64,000 nt of DNA, taken from the NCBI GenBank assembly GCA_950295325.1, contig OX485803.1:76401554-76465553 (forward strand). The letters run 5' to 3'. Below are positions 44,902-56,431 of this stretch, piece after piece. How positions within the stretch are numbered: the first letter of the stretch is position 1; each line of letters starts with the position of its first letter. Position numbers and translations under genes: made by a program. The stretch comes from Polytrichum commune (lineage: Eukaryota > Streptophyta > Polytrichopsida > Polytrichales > Polytrichaceae). The notes beneath the pieces were generated by a model. That model made no database searches, was not told the DNA's origin, and was given only the letters and a program-made list of their open reading frames with translations.

Positions 44902-45333
44902 GGCCGGGGATTCGTGGCACTCAAGTAAAATCAACCGGTAACGAAAATCGGATGAGTCCATCAAGAAGCTCGGATGTAGCTTACTTTAGTGAAACACCTC
45001 CAAGTTGGCATGTAAGACCTATTTTCTCCCTCATAGTTATTTTGTAAATATCAATTAGTTGGCAAGGGGCAATGATGTGGCCTTGGATGCTCTAAGCCTA
45101 TTTTCTAACCTCCCATGAGTTATTTCCAAGGCCATGATGTGGCTTTGAATTCCGCATGGTTATTTTGATAAATATCGCAAGATATCGACGTGTGCAATAT
45201 ATAATAATGATGTGTTTTCATAAACATATTTTTGTTCATAATTCATTTATTTTGCACAGGTGTGATTGCTCAAACATTTGTAATATGTCAAAATAATATA
45301 TATCACCTTATGACAAATTGGTGAACTAAAAAA

Positions 45334-45335
<2 letters not shown>

Positions 45336-45363
<28 letters not shown>
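45336..45363. repeat. ATT microsatellite
   Basis: About nine uninterrupted att/tta units inside the Mutator-like element. Confidence 0.85.
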
Positions 45364-45364
<1 letters not shown>

Positions 45365-46261
45365 TAAAAATAAATAATATACACCATGTGATTTTAAAGA
45401 TAATACAATATGTGACGAGGATAAATTATTACAATAATTCAGATAGGCTATAGTCAAAAACTTATGATTTTCTGAGTATACCCCATCCATAACGTTGTCC
45501 CACAAGTCTAATTCCAAATAACATATCATTTATTTATACCTTATATTATATTATCTAAAAATACAAATAATATTCATTTTTTTGGTTATATGTTTTATAT
45601 TCTATTTTCATTGTTTTATTTTGGTCATCTTATGAACACTTGCACTAATCTATCATTAGAATGACAAATATAATTTTAAATGGTAAGTCACAAAATTATA
45701 ACCTCAATGTTAATGAGGAGTTTGTAATGTTTTTGACCTCCAAGTTAATTATGTGCTTCATTGATGGTTTCACTTCCGGAATGAAATCCCAATCAATTGT
45801 TGATTTACTAATTGAAGTGCACATATATATTGGATTCTAGACCTTGAAGGTGAAGTGCACTTGTGAGGCCAAACCCCCCACCCTTAAGCGTCCGTAGTCC
45901 GAGTAATGGGTTTGGGCTCACATTCCTCCGCGGTATTGGATTTGGACTTGGATGAGTCCATAGTGCAAGGTTCACCCTTCAAGTGGTCTTGGATTTAACT
46001 TTGGTCTTTGCTTCCTTTGTCTTGCCATCGCGAGAGTGCTCCACATTCTCCATTAAGTTGTGCACGTGGTTTATTTTTAAAGAGAGGATGCAAGTGTTAA
46101 AAAAAACACTATTCTCTATAGTCAATCTCAAATACATTTACTTGTGAAAGCCACACATAACACTAACTAGCATAATGTAACTAACTACTTGTCTATGAGC
46201 TACTTAGGTAGGCTATCTACTAAGCTCCTTCATGAACCCATCTCTTTACTTTCTAATTACA

Positions 46262-46540
46262 TAAACCTAGCTCCTTCATAAACCCAGCTCCTTCATAAAC
46301 CCAGCTTCTTAGCTTCTAACTAAACAAACCCAGCTCCTTCATAAACCCAGCTCCTTCATGAACCCAGCTCCTTAGCTTCTAACTAAACAAACCCAGCTCC
46401 TTCATAAACCCAGCTCCTTCATAAACCCAGCTCCTTAGCTTCTAACTAAACAAACCCAGGTCCTTCATAAACCCAGCTCTTTACTTTCTAACTAAACAAA
46501 CCCAGCTCCTTCATAAACCCAGCTCCTTCATGAACCCACA
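46262..46540. repeat. 63 bp tandem repeat with 18 bp subrepeats, inside the Mutator-like element
   Basis: agcttctaactaaacaaaccc recurs at 46311, 46374 and 46437, giving a 63 bp period, with a shortened fourth unit. Within each unit aacccagctccttcataa is repeated at about 18 bp steps. Confidence 0.85.
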
Positions 46541-48230
46541 ACTTTGTAGTTGTAATCCCCAACTACCTCACTAATTATTCAAGCCCTTAACTAATCTTCC
46601 TACCTAATTTCCCTAATTCTACTAACAACCCCTTTCTAATCACACAATTCTTCTCTAATCCTAAAATCCTAAAATCCTAGAGAGGAGAGGGGGAGAGAGA
46701 ATTTCCTAACTTCACTAAGACTAATTAATCCACACAAGTATATTTTTGCACTCATCACAACATCAAGTGCTCAACTCTTAAACATGGAACTTGCAACCAC
46801 GTGTATTCAAAACATGAACTTAAAGTACCACAAATTGGAATCATGAATTAACTTTAAAATCCTTCACGTCAACACTAATTCTACCAAGAGGTCAAGCCCT
46901 CTTCAAGGCTAACAAGCCTTGGCTCTCAAACTAAAAACTAAGCACACACATGTGCTCCAATATGGCTTCCCACACCCACACTTATAACTCGTGGGGTGCC
47001 TTGGAGCACAAAGGAAAGAGAGGATGAGTGAGGGAAGAATGAGGGATTATATAGTAAGCTTGAGGGGTTGAGCACCCTCAAGGCTCACGATAAGCCCTTG
47101 AGATTTCCTCCTACTTAGTAGGCGCCAATCCTATCTTCTAAGTCTTCCTCCCTCAAATGATCAACAAGGATCCTAATTCGAACATTTAACTAGCCTTGGC
47201 TTTCTACCTACCACACTTTACCAAACTTGGGATGCTTCAACCCAAACTTAGCCTCCTTCGCTTTCCGCCGCCATAACTTTCTCCCCTTACTTTCCCAAAT
47301 CGTCGCTCACCACTTAATTCAAACCACGATGCTTAACTCGTGATTTGATTGGTGCTTTGAGAATTTGCTTATCCTCCACCTTGCATTCTTCCTTGGGCCT
47401 TCCCCATTAAGTGGCCATGATGAGGTGGTCCACTTGTGCGCTCCATGTGATCCTCCATTCATCCCAATTCGAATGCACTTGCCTCTTGAGTCACTTTGGT
47501 TGTCTCCATCCATTTGTACTAGCCTACTCACTAACTACTCAATCCAAGTTCTCCTTACCTATCCTCATTCACTCAAATCCTTCCGAAGGTAAAAACACAA
47601 TAACAACTCACATCCTAGCCTCTTACAACATGGTACTTCTAAGACTAACATTTCACTCTTTTTATATTTTTGTGAAGTAACATGCTACTTCAAAGTGCAT
47701 CAACTAACGTTTCAAGGGTCTAAGACTAAATGTGGGCACCCTTTTGGGCTCACAGCACTCAATGTGGGATTTGTAGTCAAGCGGCCTTCAAGAATGCAAG
47801 GGCAATGTTTTTTTCGAAGTTGGGCAAGGCGGACAACAGTTTTGGGTCAGGTTTAGAAAATTTCTCTAGAAGGTTGCCCCAACCCGGATTTGATACCTCC
47901 GAAAGTTCCTGAGGGGGTATTTAACGTCCGCCCATGTTAATTTTTCTTTAAAATAACCGGATTAGTAGTGATAGGTTGGCAACACAAGATGCCCCCACTT
48001 GCTTCTATATGAGGCATTTTTTTATTTTTTTTATGTCTATACCCCTTTATATTAGTGCCTTAAGTATTAGATTAGAATAGGATTTTTAAAACTACTAAAA
48101 CTTGGTATTTTTGAAACCCTTGAGACAAGGAACCGACGACGTATGGAAGTATCTAAAGTAGTTCATCTCATCCGCAAAGATGAATGAACTCTCACTAATG
48201 AGAATACATGAGTGCCACGAATCCCCGGCC

Positions 48231-48340
48231 TGTCAAGAAGTGCTTCTACATGATCCTTTAAACTAAGCATCTTTTGAACAATGCTTTTGTTTCTACCAAG
48301 ATGATATACCATCCAAAGTATCATTCATTCCATGGGAAGT
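48231..48340 (-). pseudogene. partial duplicate of TNL intron, right part
   Basis: Matches about 56655-56760 (tgtcaag, ttttgt-cctaccaagatgatataccatccaaagtatca) and directly continues the copy that was interrupted at 44901. Confidence 0.8.
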
Positions 48341-51300
48341 TGACCAAGCAAGCTCACATAGAGCAATTTCACTTCTTAACTTTCTCCGTATGTGGGAAAC
48401 ATACAACGCCCTTTTGGTGATGTGATGGTGGATCACGTCACGTCTATGGCCAAGTTAGGACGTGGTGATGGGACAACCCTTCATGTAACAATCGTTATTG
48501 TTCGTCCCACTAAATTTGTATATTATTCTATGATATTATGAAAATTACACTCAATATACCAATTAGTGAGTGTGAGAAACTATTGAAGGTGATAATAAAT
48601 TCGTTTATGTCATGAATTAGTGCCACCAAAAAGATCTAGGAAGGATTGTTCATCTTGGCACTATTCATTATTCAGTTCAAGTACCAACACTTGGCATGAA
48701 AGTTCGATATTTGGCATTATTCACTAAAGTATCATCACTTGGCAATGTTTACTAACAAGCATGTGACACGCACTAATCACAACCACACATTAACTTTCTT
48801 GAAACTTATAGTACATGAGCATAGAAATCATAATATTCATGAATTTAGTGTCACTTAGTAGTAACTTCAAGTCTCAGTTTCTTTGAGATTTGGCTAGATT
48901 GTGCATGTGACTTAAATTAATACCACCCTCACTAATTGGAAACTTGCTCAAAAGTAAACTCGAAAAACTTTCAAGTTAGAAATTATTACATTTTTCAATC
49001 TAGTTCACATAGGTTTGTAACTATTTCAAAGGAATTGTCCCCCAATTGTCTATCACCAAACGGTTCTCCCTTCACCATGAATTCCTCATTAATGAACTCC
49101 CTCAAGTAGAGGTGCCTTCTCCGATCCTTGTCTAAGGTTGAGGCGTCCATAGTCGACCAAGATCATTTAACTGCTCACCAAGGTACATGTAATGTTGACA
49201 TGGATGACATCTATCATTTTTAAGGCGATTGGAGTGAAGGTTTATGCACGGGTTTATGTGGTGGCGGCTTGTGATTGATTGCCCTCACAATTGTTTTGAT
49301 TGCTGTCTGTAGTAAGTTTTTGCTATGTCTTAAAACAACAAACCCAGGGGACTAAGTCTCCAGGAAGACTGAGATAATGTCTATAAGGGTTAATGTCACA
49401 TTGGATTAAGGATCACAATAACAACTTAGGTTCATTCTTGCTTCATTCCTTCTTCATTCCACTTAATCTTCACTCTTATGGTTCCTTTGTGCCCTTTCAG
49501 TCGTGGGTGATTTTGTCCTATCTTTAGGGAATTCTCTATCGCTCTAAGGCTTTGACCTAATTCAGTCGTGAAGCTCAAAAGCTTGGCGATAGTCATTTTT
49601 TCCTTTCGGGTGCAATATTCTTGTAACTGCCATTTCTCAAATGCAATCCATCATTAAGATTTTATGTGTGGGTTAATTTATTAATTCATCCTTATTTTGT
49701 GTATTGCTTCTCAACAATAGACATGCTATAATTGATTTAACTCACGGTTTAGCCAAAACGGTTTCTGAGACTATAGCCACCATTTCGCACAAGGACATAG
49801 CCTGACGCCGTAAGCCTGTAATCACCACTTATATATGTAGTTTTGTTTATGCAATCACATAATCTCTGATAATAGCATAGGAAATAAACAAATTCATATA
49901 GCCAAGGGACAGGGTCGAATATTGCTCTTACCTTACTCGGCAATTAATCTCTCTCCTTTACTTTTATACTGTCCAAGTTCACATACTGCTTTTAGAGAAC
50001 TATCCTCCCATTCCCTCGTAATAATAATATGATATCTCGCTCACTTGGCGATAAACTACTCTCATTTTCAGGACTGATCTCACTAACTCCTACTGAGAAT
50101 ATAGCCTGCCTCTCTTAGCCTTCTTCTTACGTCCTTTACTCGTCCTCTCTCTCGACAGTAACCCTTCGAGATTAACTCCCATATGGTTTAGACTTATCAG
50201 ATTAATACGACATCTCTAATTTCTGGGATTAAAACAACTTGTTGAAATTTCATTTAGCCCAGGCTATAGCTACGATTGTGCACAATAATTTATTGCAATT
50301 CCTCACACACTTAGGCTATACGCTCATGGCATCCACAACTTCTCAATCTCTACAAATCACTCATATGCTTGGTGCAACAGATTCACCCACCAACACTTTG
50401 TGGGTATTCCTCATGATTATCGCCTAACAGATCATTTTATCAATTAGGTACACTCATATTTCTTATTGAGATAAAACTTCACACGTCCTCTCTTTCACTC
50501 AAGTCCATCACATTCCTTTCACAAAAACTCACAATCAGTTTACTTATTACACAATGTTTTCAACAGAGCTACCAGGCTATATCCTGGTCAGCCAACTATC
50601 TTCCTAAAAGGTATTGCCTATAGCCTATGCTCCTCTCTCAGGATTCCATGGCTATGCTCTACCTGAAGCTCTCTCGCTCAGCCTATAGCATGCGCTGCTA
50701 ACTCTAGCTCTCCCAGCTATAATCAGATATGGATTTCGAAATGATCTGTCTCTCTCGTCAGAGAGAGTCTGCTTATAGCCCGGCTCCCTGAGTAACTGCT
50801 GACAGGGTGTAAACCGCCGGTAACTGCCTATAGCCTGCTATTCACACTGTTTTAAGCTTAATATTGTCTTTTTGAACAAGTTTACTACTAGTTAGCCTCC
50901 TGCCTCTAGTCAGATTAAGCTATAGCCAAAAAATTCGCACTACACTGTCATAGCCAAGTATTAGCATTTAGGTGAGCATTTATGGGTTAACATATAGATT
51001 GAATGTGTGTTCAACTAAACTTTACCGCTTCAAAATCTTTAACAATTTCCAAATTCATGAAGAAAATTAAATGAATAAATTGCATTCTCCTCTTAATTTG
51101 CTTCTCTTCACAAGAAAAAAAATCCCCACTATTACTCCTTTTAAACATATGCAAAATCTCTTATTTTCTTGGTTATACATGTCTATCAACCTCAAATTTG
51201 TGCCCTGGTATAACCACCCAATCCCATACTCTTGCCTTGCCCAAATCCGTTCCTTACAAATTCCTTTGACATTGGGGTAGGCAAAGGATGTGTGGAGGGC

Positions 51301-52171
51301 CCACACTATAGATGGAACCTCACATACCATTGGCTACTAGAGTCGTAGTAGCAGTCTACAAGGATGGATATACATATTTCAAGGGTAGATATTGGAAAGA
51401 CACATAGATTTAGTGGGCATGAATTATGTGATTATCAAATAATGTAGATAGGGTTCTGGGCCCATGGGTCGGGTTTGAGCCAATGAAAGGCTCACGAGTA
51501 CCAAAACATGGCTCTTTTGAATGCTTGTTTTGACACAAAAAGAGCCAAAAAAAGGTCCCTTTGACATTATGAAGTGCACATCAAACCACAACCAAATCAA
51601 CTTCACATGAAGAAAACATGTAATGTTTTACTTGTACATGTCCTTAAGTAGTAATGATTGTCATTCAAACTAATCTATCTTCCTATATCGTTCACAAATA
51701 TCCATAACCAACTCTCATGCTTTGATATATTGCAAATCTACACAACACCGGAGCACTAAAAAGTTTCAACCTAAAAGTATGCAATCTTTGAGTTGAGATC
51801 TAAAAAATATTAAGTTCAAATTGAAATGTGGGTGCATGAAGTTTACCAAATTAATTGAGAACAAAAGTTGTATGATTTTGATCTTTAGAACGTTATTAAC
51901 AACTTACTTCACAAAGTCCCTATTTTTTACCCTTTCAACCTTCATAGCACTTGAATAATGTGTTTTACTATGTGGAAAAGACCTAAACCTTTAGGAGTTG
52001 ATCTAAAAGTTTGCTAAATTAAATAAAACAAACTGCACATTTTTCAAGGAGCAATAAATTGGTAAATACTTCTAATTTATTTGGTTTTCATCTTGGACAA
52101 AGAGCACACAAACAAGTGGGATCTACATACTGGAAGTAATAAGAAAGCCCAAAGTTATGGTTATGTTCGCA
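48341..52171. other. gene-free stretch with TATAGC motif cluster
   Basis: No coding frame with a known domain. From about 49770 to 50930 the hexamer TATAGC or its complement GCTATA occurs about a dozen times. The rest is AT-rich without visible terminal repeats. Confidence 0.5.
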
Positions 52172-52387
52172 TTAGGCATCATGCCCAATATAGAGTTGCA
52201 TGGGGTGGTCAGGCTTGTGAGATTTTGGGAGTCGGTCCACATTTGCTCCATCATGGCAAGGTTCACACAGATCGAAGTTTGCACACTCTTGACAATGCCA
52301 CCGTTGATTTTGAATGCACATGGAACACCCTTCGCAGTGGTGTAGACTTGGTTCCCACATTAATTTGCTCTTGTTGGCACTATCCTC
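52172..52387 (-). CDS. ZZ zinc-finger exon (BIG/UBR4-like), possible last exon of the TNL gene
   Basis: The 71-codon exon begins after an acceptor ending ttgttgtgcag (52388) and ends at TAA 52172. It encodes a ZZ finger: CX2C (CEGC), CX2C (CQEC), CX2C (CEPC), then His in KSH and DHPM. Blocks RWHC, NFDLCE, DRLP and DHPM resemble the ZZ domain of the plant BIG/UBR4 protein, which recognises N-terminal residues or acts in protein quality control. There is no ATG at its head; the frame opens after a stop, so it must be spliced to something upstream. The nearest upstream exon (ending 53672 with a strong donor) belongs to the TNL gene and matches in phase (0/0). It could also be a stray fragment of a BIG gene. 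Confidence 0.6.
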   Translation of the reverse strand, partial: EDSANKSKLMWEPSLHHCEGCSMCIQNQRWHCQECANFDLCEPCHDGANVDRLPKSHKPDHPMQLYIGHDA

Positions 52388-55300
52388 CTGCACAACAACA
52401 CTTTCCACTTAATTTGTTTGTCGTATCTACAAATTTGCCCATTGCTATGGCAACATGCAAAAGCCGTAGTTTGTTATCAACTTATAAATGTCATGGTTGT
52501 TTCATAGTTTTCTACCTTTATTAAAAACAACATGGAGAATAGAATCTCAAGAACAAAACAAAAAAGGAATTTATGATGACTATTCTTATTCTTATTCCTA
52601 TTCTTATTATAATTATTGATGCATAGTTCACATCCATAATGTCCAATTTAACAATCAAATCCATGCAATAAATGCATACATTTCTTAGCCTGTAACTATT
52701 TGTCCTTGTCATAAAAGTGGGAGAATTCATGATGTAGGTTGTGCAACTAAATCGGTGAAGAAATATGGTGATTGTTTATCTAGGTTAGGAATGGAGAGTT
52801 TGTGAATTGATTGTTGTAGAAACAACCCTATTGGTGTGCAAGAAATAAAAAACATGCCTCGAGTTCAAAAACATGTGATGGTCACCTCATCAATTACAAG
52901 CCAAGAGCAATCGTTGTGAATATTTTCTTCGTGTGATATACTCAACCCTCTGCTTCCATATGAGGTTGACGTAATAAATGTATATTTTTCTTAGCTTACA
53001 AATTTGCAAAGACAACATTGTTGAGACCTTGGCAAACATACATATAGGTCAATAGAGACTTCAACTTCCCGCGTCAAGTGTGAATGAAGAGCCTCTTTGC
53101 CCAAGGGCTATACTCTAGTTGACACAAGTTATATTTCACCAAGGGGGGAGGAGGCACATCCTCTAAGTTTTGTGTACATGTGCCTCAACCATATATTATT
53201 TTTTTGGGCGCTAATATGTTAGATTCTAGGAGTTTTTGAGACCTTTGAATTTTAAACAATGGCACTCTCATACATTTTTATGTACCGACTACTTTTAAAT
53301 CTCGGGACCCTTGTATTTGCAACATGATACTTGAGACCCATAACAACTCATATTGAAGTTATGTTTTGTCACTCAAAGTAATTAGAAAAATGAAGAACCA
53401 ATTTTGACATTTTGGAAATATTTGGGTCACATTTAGCATGTACCAAATAATTACCACATCAAATATGACCTCTTTATTCTCCATCTCTTATTTTATAGTA
53501 ACAATTTTCTTGTTTCAAAGTTGTGACATGTGTTGAGCTCAATATTTATAATTATCGTTAGTTAGTTAGTAATTTGTAACCCAAATGAGGCATACCAACT
53601 TGTGTGTATCATTAGCTTTCATAAATCAACAAATTAAAACATAATGCATTTTCTACTTTGTTGGAACTTACCTCCACCATAATACAAGAGTTTTTCATGG
53701 GGTCTTCAATGCTTTGGATGATCACATTGTTTTGCTTTTCCAAATTGTCACCCAATATCAACTTAGAAAACATCTTCATCATCTCTTGTAACATGTTGTT
53801 GCTCGTACTTCCAACATGCCCACCTCCTTTCATTGTTATTTGCACCTCTCCTACCTCCCATTTGGAAGTATGCATGACACACACTGCAACTTCCTTCACA
53901 GTAACTGTCCAACCAAGATATTTGGATGTTGCATACAAACATATCTTATCCCCACACTTTGAATTACACACCAATGAGTTGCCTCTCCGCAATGTGCATA
54001 TATACACTTGATCTTCACTATCAGCATGTCGTAGCTTGAAAAATTCATGGTTCTCAATTTCCACATTGTCTCGAATAAGCCGTGCCTCTATGGAACAACG
54101 GGAATCATAACACCCGTGACTGTAAATGTACTTGGACCAACATTGGTCATGTGCTACGATGAAAAAAATGATAGCCAAACACTCCTCTTCGTTGGTGATG
54201 ATGACATCTGTGCAACGTTTTGTGTCACACTCCACATGTATCGGTCTTTGTGTCAAACCCATGCTCGCAATTGGAAAAGAATTATCGTAGTAGCTAATGA
54301 TTTGACGACTTGGTTCCATCTACAATTTCATCAAAGACAAAGAATCAACTCCTTAAGCTTCAACGTTGCACGTTCCCATCTAACTTTTGAAACTTTGAAA
54401 GCACACATCAAACATGCATTGGGACACATTGAATCATCATTGTCTAGAACCTTTGTTAAAATATTTGATTAAATCCATTTAAAATATTGGTACCAATGGA
54501 CCACAACAATCAATGCGTTTCCAATAAGATCCACTGTCAATTTAATGCTTGATCAAAATATGCAATCAAGGGTTCAAGTTTAAATCAATCACAATACTTG
54601 ATAAAAATGTGAAACTAATACTTACCTTTCTCCAATCATTGTTGTACAAAATGGATACACCACTTCCACTTAGGTAACACGTTTTCATGACTGCATTTGA
54701 AGACAATACGGAAGAACATTGTAATGTCCTACAACCTGAAAGATTGAGCTCTTTTAAAGCTTCCAAAGACTCTAAGTCAGACAAGTGTTTCAATGCTTCA
54801 CAATTGCAAAGTGATAAAATTTTTAGCTTCTTCAATATAGCAATTGATGGAATGAATGCGAGCTTACGACATGTCCCAAGGTCAAGGACCTCCAAGGTCT
54901 TCGGAAGGCCTTCAATGGTGGTCAAGTTCCTACAATGTGACATGTTCAAATACTGTAAAGAAACCAAGTCCTCCAATACTTTAGGGGATATCACGATTCG
55001 ATTGTATTGCAAATTGAGGTGTGTAAGGGATGTCAATAGACCAAACTGTAAATCACTTCTTGCAATATCCTTGAGCGAACAACCTTGAAGATCAAGTTGA
55101 GTTAGAGCTTCTAGTTCTCCAAAGCCTTTTGGGAGCTCAATAAGGTCACGACTATAAACCAAGTGCAATGTTTTTAATCGCTTGAGGTAATGACATACAG
55201 TACCTTGTGCATTGAACGTTTTCAATTTGGCAAAATGTTTCATAGTAGTGGGTAGTTCATGTAATGCCCTACAGTCCTTAAGGTTTATATCTTTTAGATT

Positions 55301-56400
55301 GGTTAGACATGAAAATGTCTTCAGTAACTTTGACAATCCAGAATAACCAGCATCAAATGTCACCAATCTTTGAAGGTTTCCAAACAACTCAGGCAGCTCT
55401 CTCAACATTACACATCCGAGGAGTTTAATCACTCTAAGATTGTGTAGTTGGGCAATGGATTCGGGCAATTCTTCCAAACATTTGCACCCATATAATGACA
55501 AATGCTCAAGCTCTTTTAGGTTGCCAATGGAATCAGGCAAGGTCTTCATAGAATCGCATAATGCCAAATCCAACGTTTGTAGCCTAGATAGACTTCCAAT
55601 ATTTGGAGGGAGTTCTTTCAACATATCACAGTTGTTGAGTAACAATATGCGTAATTGTGGAAAAGGTACCTGATGTGCAACATTGAAACCAATTATGTGA
55701 TATGATCAAAGAGAAAGTTTGCAAAACTTTGTTAGAGCATGTTCCATATCCAAATAAAACAAATGCATCATACTCCATTTGCTACCTAAATGCATATCCC
55801 TTCAATCAATACAATAAGTCATATATACCTCAATGATTATTTATAATGTGAAATATATAGAAACTAATATAGATAACATAAGGTTCTAATGTCAAAATAT
55901 TATGGTTTGTGGTGCAAAACAATGAACAATTTTGTAACTAGATAAGCATGTCACATAACCAAATTTGAATATTATACAAAAGTGCAAGGCAAATATTATT
56001 CTCTTATAAAAATCATGACCCAAGATGATTAGGGTTGGAAGTGTTGTATTACCTGCTCTCCCAATTTAGTTGGCCACAACCGAGTCAGGTATCGGTTTGA
56101 ATTTAGATCAAGCACTACAAGATTGGACAAGTGCAATGTTGGTGGTAGCTCTAATAGCTTGGAGTTCTTAGACCATTTCAACCATCTAAGACTTTTCGGC
56201 CATGCTGAAAAATCACCCTCCACGTCACATTTTTGTAATATAAGAAACTGCAATCCACACATTGTTGCAAATTTATTTGTTGCCACTGTTTTATGAGGTT
56301 GGCCTCCTGTTAAATACAACCCTTTAACTCGGTTTGATCCCTGTATTAGTCACAAAAAACAATATAAGATTGTTATGTTCTTACAAAAACTTGAAAGTAT

Positions 56401-56431
<31 letters not shown>

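Larger units (their letters stand above)
44902..48230. mobile_element. Mutator-like non-autonomous DNA transposon
   Basis: A 3329 bp element with perfect 22 bp terminal inverted repeats (left GGCCGGGGATTCGTGGCACT..., right its reverse complement ending at 48230). It is flanked by a perfect 9 bp direct repeat TGTCAAGAA (44893-44901 and 48231-48239). The duplicated TNL sequence continues on both sides, and the intact TNL gene shows the unoccupied site at about 56655. A 9 bp duplication points to the Mutator superfamily. No transposase frame is visible inside, so it must depend on an enzyme in trans. Confidence 0.9.
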
